From assembly GCA_030867875.1 (NCBI GenBank), contig JAOWCC010001589.1, positions 71,881,537-71,945,536 on the forward strand: a stretch of DNA of 64,000 nt. The letters run 5' to 3'. This DNA comes from Actinernus sp. WN-2022 (taxonomy: Eukaryota > Cnidaria > Anthozoa > Actiniaria > Actinernidae). The translations under genes were made by a program, and so were the position numbers. The notes beneath the pieces are model-generated. The model was given only the letters and a program-made list of their open reading frames with translations, did no database searches and was not told the origin of the DNA. Positions 33,503 through 45,840 of the stretch are shown one piece after another; position 1 is the first letter of the stretch; each line of letters starts with the position of its first letter.

Positions 33503-33907
33503 TTCGTTTTGGAGCTTTCCCATCCAATTGCCCTATATCATTATGACGTCACAGCTTGTTTATGAGGGGGACAGAATCGACATGAACAATATAATTTTGA
33601 ACTAAATCTGCTCTGCTGAGGAAAATTTAACTTCGAATTGTCTGGTTTCCAGATATCAGCTGTATCAATGTTTATCCCACAATATTTACATACTTTATTT
33701 ATACACGTAAGAAACCATCAGTAATATTTACCGTATTTGGTGGCTGTTACCGCTGTTCTACGTTCTACAAAATGCATTTGATAGCGATTTCCTTTGTGTT
33801 GTTGCTGTTTTGTCCCCCTCCCACGACCGTGATCCTTAGCGTTTAAACAATAGATTGTTTTGATTTGACGTCATAACGATATAGGGCAGATTTTCAATTC
33901 CAAAACG
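33503..33907. mobile_element. 405-bp MITE with about 45-bp inverted ends
   Basis: 'ttcgttttggag' with 'tgccctatatcattatgacg' at the left and 'cgtcataacgatatagggca' with 'ccaaaacga' at the right are inverted copies. No coding capacity. Confidence 0.65.
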
Positions 33908-33909
33908 AG

Positions 33910-34806
33910 GCATCCTTTCGGTTGGACTTCCGGTGTCTCATCAAAGTGTGAAGAGGTGTTTGGGACGGCGAAATGCGAGGTGACAAAAATCATTTCTCGG
34001 TACTCGTTGAATATTTGGTCATGAAACTTGGAGGATACGTAGCAAAGTGATCTGTCTACGGGATCCGGAAGTATCACGTCGATTGAGTGGATTTAAGGGT
34101 CATTTTAATTTTGCCGTGGAGATGACAGGTATGTGACACGCCATCGCCACCGCTTGTCGGCCTTTTCTCTCTTTAGGTAGAGTGAATCCAGGTTTCCTAC
34201 AAAACTCGTTAAATCGGCCCCCAAATTCAGGACACAACAACTTAATCTTCATCAAAGCAAGTTTATTGTGTTATTCATTTGCCATTTAGTGCGATAAAAT
34301 ACCAGATATTCTGGATGTTTGAACATTCGTAGTTCAACTGTCAAATAAATTCAAACTTTGAGCTTGGGCTGCCTGTGTTTAATTTTGTTAAAAGTAACCC
34401 TAATGAGGATAATGCAGATCGGTATACAACATCCATATCCCACTATACTATTGTTATCAGAGTTGAGAACTCCATTAGAAATGTATGCAGTACTTCTGTA
34501 GAATATATCTGAATCATTTAAATCTGGAAAGTTCTTTTCTCGTATGAATAATGTCATCTCTGGCAGGTCTAGCCTTGGAAGCTAGAGTTGCCACCTCATA
34601 AGTTAGCCTTTCTCTATTGCCCTTGTGCACACGAGCTACTATCTCCTGAATTATGTCCTTGAGATATCCATACTGCTTTTGTTCAAGAACTGGTTGTGCC
34701 GTAATTTTTTTGGTAACCTTTGATCATGCCACCCTGTACAGGTCTGTACAGGTATGGCATCTCCTTCCTTCTCACCTTCCTTGATACAAGCCTATGTTTT
34801 AATAGA

Positions 34807-34865
<59 letters not shown>

Positions 34866-35392
34866 TACTAGAAGTAATCATAGATTATCAAAGTGCGTTC
34901 AGCATATTTTGTGAAAGAGAAAGGACTGTGGTAACAGTCTGAAAAGCTGAAAAATTGCTGAATGATGTGGACGGTGTACGTAATCCTGATCAAAAGTGCT
35001 TGTGTTTTTTTACTAATGTGAAAATTTTGATGTCTCGACTTATATGTTAATATACAAGGGGATGCATCTGGGTATAAAACTGTAATTATCTTTGTTTAAC
35101 ATTAAATCATTGGATACAATGCTTATGTGGCTATATGTATACATGTCAGTGTGTTTTATATGGTTGTGGCATTGACTTGAGAATTCGTAGCACATTTTGC
35201 TGTGCGGTATACAGTGTAAAGCAATAATTGAAGTTAGTGTAGAACACAAATCAACCCAGGCTATAGCTACATACATTTACATACGTACATACACACATGA
35301 ACTTTATTTGAGTGTCAATACTACAATAGTATTTAGCTGTAAAGCTAATTGGGGAAACTATATTATAGGATATATAAAATACACTATATTAC
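33910..35392. other. Non-coding stretch with a (TA)n microsatellite
   Basis: A TA dinucleotide run occupies about 34808-34859. No other feature or gene is supported; open frames here are short and unrecognisable. Confidence 0.45.
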
Positions 35393-36060
35393 AGGATATA
35401 TAAAGTACGTATAAATACATATTACAAGCTAGCTGGCTATTCAGATGTGTATAAACTGCATTCCAGTTCCTAGAACATAAACTATATATGCATGTGTATA
35501 AAGTACACCCCATGCAGTTCTTTCGATTCAGATCATTCACATTATTTCCCCCGGGTATTTTTCAAGTGAGAACAAGGTTGGCTGCAGAATATTGAGCGCT
35601 GGCATTGTTAGTTCCAAAATAATTTATGGTCAATGTTGGTAGCTGGGTCCTGGCTTTGATCGCTTTGATCAGCCTTGTTTCAGGTCTGTTAGAAATTCAG
35701 TGTTGATTATTAATTGATTAGGATTTAGGGAACACAGCAATGAACGGCTCAGTACTTTAAATTTCTCTCACCTTGTATTGTGTTGATATTCCAGTTCCTT
35801 GGCATATCAAAGTGTCGGTGTAGATTGCAATTACGGCTATATCTAGAAAACTCAGACATAGATTTCTCTTCAGCCAGGTCATCTTAACTGTTTGTAGTTT
35901 CGGTATCTGCAAGTATGTACAGCGAAAAGCAGAATCCAGTACAGCGAGCAAGCCAACATAATTCACTCGGTTGTTTACAAATTATGGCGAGTTGATTTGA
36001 CTGTTCTCTGTTCAACTTCGCTAGTGTCGTCACCGCGACGACAAAACAGACCATGTTTGA
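35393..36060. repeat. Dispersed direct repeat, copy 2
   Basis: Same orientation and high similarity to 12842-13595. Compared with copy 1 it lacks a segment of about 90 bp (copy 1 about 13260-13345). It lies on the 3' side of the THAP-transposase relic, whereas copy 1 lies on the 5' side of the Ulp1-type gene. Confidence 0.7.
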
Positions 36061-36983
36061 CTTGATATAGTTTGGACATCAGACTTTGTCGAATGCTACA
36101 GAGATGGCACACACTTTCCTCAGGCTTTAATATATCGTACTTGATAACTTTTTAAAAATTATTGCATTGGATTGGGAAAGTAATACTCGCCGTTTTGTGC
36201 ACATGGCGGCCGAGCATCGTGTAGTTACCAGTTCCCCGGCCGATATAATTTATTCCATAAAGTACAAACACGAGAACGGACGGACCACAGGTAACGGACA
36301 TACACGAATCACCTAGGCAAGCACAGGTAACCCACACAGGCCACAGGGAGTCCACTGCAAGATTAGGATGCGTTCTCCATTATTAGAAAATATAAAGATA
36401 CAGTGTATAATTGTATCTGGGGAAATAGGTACCACTTATAATTTTTATAAATAGTAATTATTAAACACATGCACACACATATATATATATATTAAAATGC
36501 TGGCAGTAGTTTATTTAATATCCACTTTACTGTATCACATTAATATAAATTAATATTTCTTTATCTCATAACATGTTCATGTACATTAATATTTTCTAAT
36601 ATACTTGAACCTATTCACATGGCACGTGTGCTCATGGATGAATTAGGTATAATAAAATAATATTAAGTGTATTGAGTATAAACCCAAAACAACGTACAAT
36701 ACAATCACAGCAATGTCAACGATTCTATTTGTGCAGGGTATATTAGTAAAACAGGCTGCTGGTGTTTGGAAGTGTATAACTTGCTATCCACCAGTTAAAT
36801 TCCTAGTACAACTGTATGCAGACAGTGGATAACATAAGCTAGTTTAATAGTTTTCCACTTTTTGAACAGCTGTGGCCAGGACAGTATGATTACAATTATG
36901 TGACTTCTGAAACCGGAGCCACTAAGTAGACCAATCAAATTGTTTGTATTATATATTGCTGTAAATATATATAACAAACAAAG

Positions 36984-37114
36984 TATTACATGTTAAGAGC
37001 CAGCTAATATCGTTTTTATTCACTCTTTTTAATACCATATCACTCACTTGTTCGCAATATCACATTAAAAACTTGTGAATAAAAACTATATCAAGCTCAT
37101 AATTAACATGTAAT
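36984..37114. repeat. Foldback with arms of about 45 bp
   Basis: 'attacatgttaagagc' and 'cgtttttattcac' at the left are inverted as 'gtgaataaaaac' and 'ttaacatgtaat' at the right. Confidence 0.65.
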
Positions 37115-38358
37115 AATCTATAATATATATGTTTATAATAGCATGCAGCTGAGCAGGACCCCTTTGTTATTACATGTAGATGTAAATGTGTCTGCATTTT
37201 TCAAGACATACCAGTAAATACCGGACTCCTGCCTGCATTCTTGTTATGATCAAGAGCTGCCAGTTCTGTACCTGTCACCATCATAGGGTATGAGAAGTGT
37301 TGCCTCTTTGGCAGGTATTTCAGATAAAGTGAATGGTAAACCTAAAGTGTGCTTGTACTCACACACTTAGCACACTGTCGACGGTTGTTCAGCAGTCCTG
37401 TGTCTTTCACAATTTTGATAAGGCTTTTATTTATGTGCCACAGAACATGGTTTATGTGCCACAGAACATGGCTTAATTCATCCATTTTTGCTTCCGTTCC
37501 ACTTCAGGTGGAAGCAATCCATGTGGGCATGCTTTGTAGTACTTTGTACCTGTCCACTCATGCCGATTAACAATGTGATGTACAACAGAAGTCCATTTCT
37601 CAATTAGGACATCAGGATCTTCACCACATGTTTGGAAAGACCACCAAAAGTGGTTCTTAATTGATGGAACCCATTCAGCAAGTTCAGCACAAGTTTTCTT
37701 TTTTGATGAACAATGAATTTTCTTTGCTATGTGCCATATGGGTCAATCTCATGGTCTTTGTCATTTTTTCCTTCCCTCATATACATGTACTTCTTAATTT
37801 GTATATGTCCATCAGAAGAAACCCCTTTAACAGCAACTCCAGCTTCATTTTCAATTCGGTTAAAAGTTCTTATAAAACCTTCTTTTTCCATGGCATTTGA
37901 GTTCTACTCATGACTTCAGTAACTTGAATAACCAACAATTTTGTCATTAGCAGTGTCAATCTTTCAGTAAGTGCCATATTTTGCACAATGGCCTGGTGCA
38001 TGCATGAGTCCGATCTACCATCACCTGCCAGCATAATTTCGGCTCATCTTGATCCTTTGCTTCCTTGATTACACTCTCCTGCTCAACCTCCCAGGCTTTG
38101 TGGATCTCAGGTAAAACAAATTCGTTCCTTAGCTTGAGGAATGTATCCTCACTTATACATAGTAAATTCAGCAGGTACGATAACTGCTTGAATTTGAGGA
38201 ATTCCATACCAGAAAGTGTAATGGCAGTTGTCAAGAGAATATTTCCTCCTCCTTTCACATGGGGCATTTCTGGTTGTGACTTCCATTTATATATACAACC
38301 ATTCAGACACTGAAATGCTGTATATACAGTTAATTGGGTTCCCGCTGTGTATTTTTTT

Positions 38359-38829
38359 GGTAACCGGTCGTTTCGTTACCAGTCGCTTTCGTTACCAACC
38401 TCTTCGTTACCAACTCAAATCGTTTCGTTACCAATTCCTAGTCGTTTTGTTACCAGTCTCTCAATACTTAGAACTTATAAGAGCTGTATATTTCTATAAG
38501 CTGTATATTTCTATATATAATGTTGTTGTTTATTCCGGTTTCACACAATTAGCTTCTCGCTTGTGTTTCGTGATAATTACTTCCCAACAAACTACACTAC
38601 ACAAGCTTATAGCCAACTATGCACAAACAGTTTATTTCTAATGAAAGTGACAAGCTTGTACGCTTGTGTGTAATAATTACTTCCAAAGTTGACATTACTC
38701 TTATAGAAATATACAGCTCTTATTAGTATTGAGGATCTGGTAACAAAGTGACTCAGACTGGTAACGAATCGACTAGGAATTGGTAACGAAACGACTCGAG
38801 TTGGTATAACGAAGAGGTTTATACTACCA
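38359..38829. mobile_element. MITE with repeated GTTACCA in both ends
   Basis: Each end carries about five GTTACCA/TGGTAAC words arranged as inverted repeats of about 130 bp ('cgtttcgttaccaattccta' and inverse). An inner inverted pair lies around 38570-38690. It interrupts the transposase relic. Confidence 0.75.
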
Positions 38830-39050
38830 GGAATTACAGAACCTCCACACTTTGGGCAAAATCGCAAAAGTTCAAAAAGGTTATTTTCAAAAATGAGAAA
38901 TGTCTGTTGTTCATGCAATGGCTGTTTGCATCATTGAACAGATTCATGTGTTGATACAATGTCATGTCACACTCTTGAGAGCTGGTTTGGTAAATGTTTT
39001 CATCAATGTCAGTACAGTTTTAGCTGTTTTCACCAAAAAGTTCCATTGTA

Positions 39051-39200
39051 CAGGGCCGGTGGAAGCATTTTGGAAGTGGGGCGGCCGAGCGCCAAAATTT
39101 TAGATATTTTTTAAATGATTACGTCAGCTAAAATTTCAAACTTGGCCGAAAAAGTGGGGCGGCCATGGCCGCCCCAGACGCCCCTGTTCCGCCGGCCTTG
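39051..39200. mobile_element. 150-bp MITE with CAGGGCCGG ends
   Basis: Ends cagggccggtggaa and ttccgccggccttg are inverted copies. The pentamer TTGTA flanks both sides (39046-39050 and 39201-39205). CAGGG ends are common in hAT elements, whose 8-bp duplication may have eroded. It interrupts the transposase relic between codons for a common frame. Confidence 0.65.
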
Positions 39201-39638
39201 TTGTAGAATTCAAATCTATTTCAACACTGTCAACAGACATTTGTTCGCTGGGTATTTTGTCGTCATGCACGCTTCATTTGGATTTCACTTTCTTCACTCT
39301 TGATGTACATGAATATGAGTGATCCATGAATACAGCAGACTCACTTGCATCCACTGGGCACTGGACAGCTTGTTCTTTTGTTTGTACTTTTGGCATAAAC
39401 TTGAAGTCTTCCAGATCAATGTTTATAGTCTGAACACAGACTCTGGTCTGAACAGAAACTTCATGAGTCAGATTACCAATCACCACCTACAAAAATATAA
39501 TGTCATCGACTGAATTAATGACTGTATTTTATATACATTAAACATTCGAGATTTCAATAAATTGATACAATAAATTATCAATCATACGCCTGGCTAATTT
39601 TTTAACTTGTGTTGACAGTTATATAATTATATACTTAC

Positions 39639-39725
39639 GTTGGCAGTATTGACTGCAGCTTCCTGTAAGACACTGCCATTATTACTAGGTCCTGCTTCTT
39701 GATCCTTTAGCAATTCGTTGATTAA
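39639..39725 (-). pseudogene. Exon 2 of the THAP transposase relic
   Basis: Acceptor tttattgaag before 39725 and donor gtaagtat after 39639. The 87-bp exon is 29 codons in phase 0 (LINELLKDQEAGPSNN and onwards), open throughout, joining exons 1 and 3 in frame. Confidence 0.6.
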
Positions 39726-39859
39726 CTTCAATAAAACGGACGAAATACATGTAGTACTAGTAGTTATGTTTATCGTTTTCTCATGTAATGGAAAAATGTA
39801 AGAGTAGAGGTACTAGCTTATAACTTATATATATATATATATATTATCATAACACGTAC

Positions 39860-40195
39860 CTCGTTGCGTCGCTTTTTTTCCCTGCGTTGGTCACTGTTAA
39901 TCCTTTCTTTCTTGGCTGGTCGATGGGGGAAAATTGTCGGCACTGCTTCTCGCTTCAAATGCCTTTTCTGTCTACTTTTCCCCACCATTTCTGCCATAAG
40001 TGAACTGTGGAAGCACGACATCTCAAAGTGTTTCGAGCAAAGGTGCGGTTTAGCTGGCAAGTCCGTCCTGTTTATCGCATTGATCCAACTCTTTCTTACC
40101 CGAGAGCGATTCTTTCCTGGCACCACATGAAAGGAAATATCGGGGTCCTTCTTTTTTGAATGACTCTGGCAGCCAAATGCTACACAGTGAGGCAT
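39860..40195 (-). pseudogene. Exon 1 of the THAP transposase relic: intact THAP domain
   Basis: The exon starts MPHCVAFGCQSHSKKK and ends at a donor (gtacgtgtt) after 112 codons. The THAP zinc-finger signature is complete: C4 and C9 (C-x4-C), the pair C53 and H56 in LCSKHF, the conserved W (SWINAI), and a C-terminal AVPTIFPHRP (the AVPTIF box of THAP domains). The THAP domain binds DNA at transposon ends in P and Kolobok elements. This exon itself has no defect; the pseudogene call comes from the stops and frameshifts in exon 3. It could have been retained as a short DNA-binding protein. Confidence 0.75.
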
Positions 40196-40199
40196 CGTG

Positions 40200-41320
40200 A
40201 CTTTCAGGACTAGAACATTTTAAGCTCGAGTGGAGCATGGAGTGGGATGAAGTGACGTAAAAAACGTCACTTCCGTAAATACAAACAAAGATGGTGGCGC
40301 TCGTTCGCGTTCTCAATACTAAAAAAGTTTAACCAAATTTTAATACATTTTCTGAACAAAAGACATTGAAGGTTCTTTTGAGCCCAAATGTGTTTTTCAC
40401 TCGGGTATCCCTGAATTTAGCATCTTTTCTGCACCATCTGCAGTGCATGCAGGCATATCTTGTTATGCACCAGTCATTTGAAATCCCCTCCCTCCCCCCT
40501 CCCCCCCCAACCCCGGGCATAGCGGGGGCATTCACCCAACATGACCATTGTTGTGTCTCTCTACGATCGATATCCGGTGTCTTAAAACTAATGCAGACTA
40601 CAGAATAATAAATAAGCTACACATTTCGCTGGTTCATTTTACAGCCAGATAACTTTATTGTGCGAATTTTAGGCTGCGAATCAACAATTTTGGGATAAAA
40701 ACAAACAGACTACGATAAATTCACAACTACTCTCGCGCGGCAAAGAAACCACAGGCAACCCACACGCATCAAAACTAACGTTTCGATCCAATCTTCCAAT
40801 ATTCTACTATCGGTTAGGGACTCCCTGTGGCTTTAGGAGGTATCTACAGTCCAAACTACATCTCGAAAATAAAGTATTTGTTATGCTATTGGCTCTTTTA
40901 TCTGTGAAAACGCAGAGAAGCCACCATCCAGCCAATCGGATATAGAGAAAACAAAGGATTTTTCAATCTCAAATTTGAGAACTTTTCCCACACACGTATT
41001 CTTCGAAATTAAATCATAGTTAGTTTGATCAAAAATAAATTCAAACCACAAAAAAAAAATGAATGAAAATGCATTATTTCGATGGATTTCTATTGAATTT
41101 ATAAGTATCAACCAATGAAATTACGAGAAAGAATAATAGAAAATTAACACCTTTTAACATTCCTTGCCGTAGACACTACAGTTCTTATCTGGACCGTTAC
41201 TTAATATGGAGTCGTCAGTCTTTTCTTCGCCGATAAAGGCAGCACTAATTTTCTGTGAAGTAAGAATAGCCGGGCTACCTTGGTCTTGCATCGGTAAGGT
41301 TAAATGAGAAATGACTCAAC
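40200..41320. other. Non-coding stretch upstream of the THAP gene
   Basis: 40196-40300 would hold the promoter and 5' end of the THAP element, including the palindrome 'gtgacgtaaaaaacgtcac'. A C-tract lies at 40490-40510. No further gene is supported. Confidence 0.4.
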
Positions 41321-41715
41321 ATTATGCATCAGTCACTGATTCCAGCAATGCCCCCCGGGACAACCCCCGGGCATTAGTCATTTTCGTTATTTTTTCCCCA
41401 AATTCCCCACGGTCAGGGACAAGCAAGGTGTTCAAATGCCGGCCCACAGTGGAGCCAAAGAAGTAAGGAAAATGCCCCACCCCGGGCACATCCATAACGA
41501 TATACTGCCCAAGTTTAATTCCATGCAAATGCACAAGGCGCAGAGAAGTGCTACTTCTCGCGCAGAGAAGTGCTACTTCTCTATCTATTCATTGATAGTT
41601 TCCGTTACGGCTTTGTAGATCCGCCATCTTGTTTTGTATTTGTATTTATACTCACTGCTGTATCAGTGATTATGCTATTGAGCTGCCTGGAACAAAATGC
41701 GGCACCAACAAAACC

Positions 41716-41812
41716 TGGATCGGATCGGACCGGATCGGATCGGATCGGATCGGATCGCGGACCGGATCGGATCGGACCGGATCGGATCGGATCGGATCGG
41801 ATCGGATCGGAT
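41716..41812. repeat. GGATC pentanucleotide array
   Basis: About 18 ggatc/ggacc units in tandem start just inside the A terminus. Corresponding arrays lie at 45062-45105 (A right end), 45138-45178 and 46292-46360 (B ends). The long open frames here arise from the array alone. Confidence 0.85.
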
Positions 41813-42646
41813 CACATTTACGGTTGAATTATATTTTTCCCGCCACAACAATTACGACCCGTTTCGTTTATATATCACGTTTTATTTTTTTGCTTTGACA
41901 GCTAAGTATAAAATACATATGTTTATCTTTATATTTTGCCCTTTGACAGTCATTTCCTCCGGCATTTCCCCCGAATTTCAAGTGAAACCTTTCGTGGTGT
42001 GAGTCAGTAGTTCAATTCATGAAGCTTAGTCCGGCGTGTCGATTTCATTGACACAAAAATGCGACCAAAACATTTTTCGAAGGCTATGAAAGGGCTCCAA
42101 ACAGTTTAATTCTTCCACACAAAAAAGAGAAAATTATGGAAATACACAATATTGCCTTCCCTGAACTGGTTTGTGTTTGGCCGTTTCCTAGCCCTGCTAA
42201 ACTCGAGTACTCGTTTGAATACAACCTTCGCGCTTTTGCAAACTGTCTAGACCAGTCACGCTGTTATAAACACTCCTGGGGGTGTTACTAAAACGAGTAA
42301 CGCAGTAACGAGTAATGAGTAACGGAGTAACGAGAAAACGAGTAACGACCAAACATTGCAAGGGGTAAAAAATAAGAAGAATTCTTCACAGAAAATATTT
42401 ACAGAAAATTTACGAAAATGTCAACAATGCCCGGCCTTCCATTTTCGCGCCATAAATGTCACTTGACAAAGAATGCAGACTGGACTTTAGTCATGGCGTC
42501 CTTTAGGGCTTGGCATATAACGTGTTACAAGATACCAAGATACAGATACGGTGATACAGTGATACGAACATCTCAAATTTCCTAGTTTTATGCGGACGCG
42601 AAATGGCCCCGCTAAATGGCTTGGTATATAACGTGTTACAAGATAC

Positions 42647-42735
42647 AATGATACGGAGATACCAAGATACAGTGATACGGTGATACGGTGATACGGTGAT
42701 ACGATGATACGGTGATACAGTGATACGAAGATCTC
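42647..42735 (+). repeat. 9-bp tandem repeat gtgatacgg
   Basis: About nine units of gtgatac(g/a)g in tandem inside the left part of element C; a shorter run is at 42533-42562. Confidence 0.7.
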
Positions 42736-42796
42736 AAATTTCCTTTAAAATTTAAAAAATGGGGGGGGGGGAATACTTTTCCACAGAAATGTAGTT

Positions 42797-43798
42797 TTGG
42801 GAGGAGACGGCTGAAATTCAAGCTAAGTTTTGGCAGCAATTTTTCACATACCAAAAACTGTAACAAAAAAAATCAGTACGCAAAAGGAAGTTTTTAACCG
42901 GAAGTAAAAAGTTCTGTTTGATTGACAGCAGGTCAATTAACACATGACATTTTTCCAGCCCCGATCCATGGGTTGTTGGCCTTATGTCTTCCAAAAAGCA
43001 AGCATGGCTAAATGCTCCAGCAGGGCTAAGCTCCAGCAGGATGCCCTTAGCTTGGAAAGAAGCAAACCAAGGCCAAACAATGCATACGACTACGAGCCTC
43101 GCAAAACCCGACAAGTTCAGACAGAGTGCCGAGTGGTCCACATCTGAACATAAAGAAGAAGTGAGATGGCTTTCAGAAGCTCCAACTCCAAAAATATTTT
43201 ATGGTTGCTTTGTCGCATTTCGGGGGAATCGTTTATACAAAACCGTGCAGGGGAATATCAAAATTCGATTTGGTTATCATGCTTTCTGTGAAAAGGCGAA
43301 AACATAAATCCGACTAGATATAAGGGTAGATATGCGGGAATGCAAACACCGTCAAGAGCTCTCTTTTTAGAATTCCCCAACAATTTTTGCAGCAGAGATA
43401 TCAATTGACATTTTGTAAAAAAATCAGACAAATCGAATAAATTCTTCTTGAGTTAAAGCTTTTTAAAAACTCTGTTTTGGTTGAAAATCGAAAGCGTAGA
43501 AAATAGCGCAAGATTTCCCTTTTGGAAGACACGAGACCAACAACCCATGGATCGAGGGTGGAAAAACGTTTCTCAATAAACATGAAATGAATTTATGCTA
43601 GTCGTCACGGGCGAGTGAGCACATGTCATGTGTTAATTGACCTGCTGTCAATCAAACAGAACGTTTTACTTCCGGTTAAAAACTTCCTTTTTTAACAGTT
43701 TTTGGTATGTGAAAAATTGCTACCAAAACTTAGCCTGAATTTCAGCCGTCTCCTCCGGTTCGGAGGAACGAACTGCAGGAGACGGCTGAAATTCAGGC
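42797..43798. mobile_element. Element D nested in C, about 190-bp inverted arms
   Basis: 'ggaggagacggctgaaattc' at the left and 'gaatttcagccgtctcctcc' at the right start arms that also share 'acttccggttaaaaacttcc' and 'gatccatgggttgttgg'. The right end carries an extra palindrome (43732-43800). The interior frames (42984-43307 and its complement) match no family I recognise. Confidence 0.6.
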
Positions 43799-45497
43799 TA
43801 GTCAAAACTATATTTCTGTGGGAAAATATGTTTCCCCATTTACCATATCTTGGTATCTCCGTAAATTTTCTGTAAATATTTTCTGTAAAGAATTCTTCTT
43901 ATTTTTTACCCCTTGCAATTTTTGGTCGTTACTCGTTTTCTAATTTTTTTACCTCTTGCAATTTTTGGTCGTTACTCGTTTTCCCGTTACTCCGTTACTC
44001 ATTACTCGTTACTGCGTTACTCGTTTTAGTAACACCCCACTCCTGGATCGATTCTCCTGTATAAATGTGGAGAAAAAATAAACATTTAGAAAGTTAAACT
44101 GTAACTCTTACATTGTAAAAATTCCAGTCAAATTACCGTCGAAGCTTTAAATGTATGCGAAAGTCTGCTGGTAGACTGATCCGTTTCGCCATGTCCCTGA
44201 TACACTTTGATTTTAATATGGTTTCGTTTATGTATTTCACGATCGAACCACTTCTTTTGTCGGTCGGTGATCTGGGTGATGGGACATAAACCAAGGGCAC
44301 CCAACGAAGTTTTCGGTTAAAAAGCTGTTCGAGAGAGTGTCCCCTAAAATATTCGTGTGTATTCGTCTGATCAATAGAGTAAGTGCTTTCCCCTAAAATA
44401 TTCGTACGTTTTCGTCTGATCAATAGAGTCAGAACGATACGGAAAAAAACATTGGTTGGAATGAAAAAAAGAAACATTATCACAAATCATTCAGTGAAGC
44501 GGCCACCTAAAGTTTTCGAGAACACATTTTCATTCTCTAAGAAATTCTGACATCTAAAATCCGAAAGAATAAACCTTTAGCAAATGGAGGTCACCTCACG
44601 AGCAATTCGCCAGCGTACCTAAAAGAATTGCCTAAAGGAAAAAAGAACCCCTAAAAAATTCGTACCTCCACAAAACTTTGCAACATGAAGCCGGTTACTT
44701 GGGCTAGAAAATTCTTGTTTCTGTTCTAGACTACTAACAAATTCGTAGGCCGGGAATATTTTGCCATAGTATTTTCGGTTGACGCGATTTCCACCTAGAA
44801 AATCCGAACAGCTAATAGCTTTCTAGAATACGTCAAAAGACATAGTAGGCGCCTTAAAATGGCTAGATAAGCTGCAGACAACTGGTTTCAAACGAATCAG
44901 TTCAAAAAGTACTCGTTGGGTGCCCTTGATAAACCTCTCCGAGTACACTTAAACCCTAAAGCCTGATTCGAAATCCTGACTTTAAATCTTGACTTGAAGG
45001 ATAGGTAAACCCTCGAGCAAAATACCGAACTATAAAACGGCCCTGTAATTTTTTTGGTGGGGTGATCCGATCCGTGATCCGATCCGATCCTATCCGATCC
45101 GATCCAGGTTTTGTTGGTGCAATAACGGCACCAACAAAACCTGGATCGGATCAGAGCGGATCACGGATCGGATCACAGATATTATGATTTCCCACCAAAC
45201 AAAATATCGGTTCGGTATTTTGCTCGAGGGTTTACCTATCCTTCAAGTCAAGATTTTAAGTCGGGATTTCGAGTCAGGCTTTAGCGTTTTTAAAGTGTAC
45301 TCGCATACTGTCGTGGAGATTTATGTCCCATCATGCACCCAGAAAGAAGTGGTTCGATCGTGAAGATACATATTAAAACGAAACCATAAATCAAAGTATA
45401 TCATGGACATGGCGAAACGGATCAGTGTACCAGCAGACATTCGCATACATTTAAAGCTTCGACGATAATTTGACAGGAATTTTTACAATGTGAGTTA

Positions 45498-45840
45498 CAT
45501 ATAGGAGGGTCCTGAAGGGTAAAATGGGAGCTGGGATTTGCCTCTTTTTGGGCTGGGAAAATGGGATTCGTGCACTGGGACTGGGATTTTACCACTGGGA
45601 ATGGGACAAACACTTTGGAAAATGGGAATGGGATTTCTCTTCTTTGTGAGACTTGCTAGTCTCTGACTCTATAATTTCACACAAATACTCGAATTAGCCC
45701 ACTTTGATGACACAAATACTCGAATTAGCCCACTTTGATGACACAAATACTCGAATTAGCCCACTTTGATGACTGGGATTTGGACCAAAATTGGGCTGGG
45801 AACTGGGATTTAGGACCCCCCTTCAGGACCCTCATATAGG
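45498..45840. mobile_element. Element E, 327 bp, inserted in B with an 8-bp target duplication
   Basis: E spans 45506-45832, beginning agggtcctgaaggg and ending cccttcaggaccct. catatagg flanks both sides (45498-45505, 45833-45840). It contains three tandem 30-bp units ('aatactcgaattagccc') at 45682-45772 and repeated 'ctgggat' words. The homologous position in A, near 44060-44110, has no insertion. Confidence 0.8.

Larger units (their letters stand above)
37200..39486 (-). pseudogene. Degenerate transposase core, exon 3 of a THAP transposase
   Basis: An acceptor (tttttgtag) precedes 39486 and the frame continues in phase with exon 2. After a first stretch (DLEDFKFMPKVQTKEQAVQC) it has an in-frame stop and is interrupted by two small elements (39051-39200 and 38359-38829). 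The core then reads KGGGNILLTTAITLSGMEF, ISEDTFLKL, then, after a frameshift at about 37990, DGRSDS and PGHCAKYGTY, SSDGHIQIKKYM and DHEIDPYGT with several stops. GDGRxDSPGHxAKY and a later D-P/V-WH block are typical of THAP-linked DDE transposases; Kolobok is my best guess. It is clearly dead. Confidence 0.7.
42271..44046. mobile_element. Element C, 1758 bp, inserted in A with a 9-bp target duplication
   Basis: C spans 42280-44037, beginning gggtgttac and ending gtaacaccc. The 9-bp cactcctgg flanks both sides (42271-42279, 44038-44046). Its terminal inverted repeats are long, at least 120 bp, and include repeated 'cgagtaac' words and 'gaattcttc' with 'cagaaaatatttacag'. B holds the same site unoccupied (a single cactcctgg complement near 45852-45860). 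Nine-bp duplication and long inverted ends suit Mutator-like elements. Confidence 0.85.

Noticed and set aside
41570..42002. Overlapping plus-strand frames rich in GSDRI
   Set aside because: Produced by the GGATC array; present in several frames at once.
42818..43307. 107-codon frames on both strands inside element D
   Set aside because: Both strands are open over the same inverted-repeat sequence and neither shows a family motif.
44133..44483. 116-codon frame in element A as a transposase
   Set aside because: No catalytic motif, and the homologous stretch in B is interrupted by stops.
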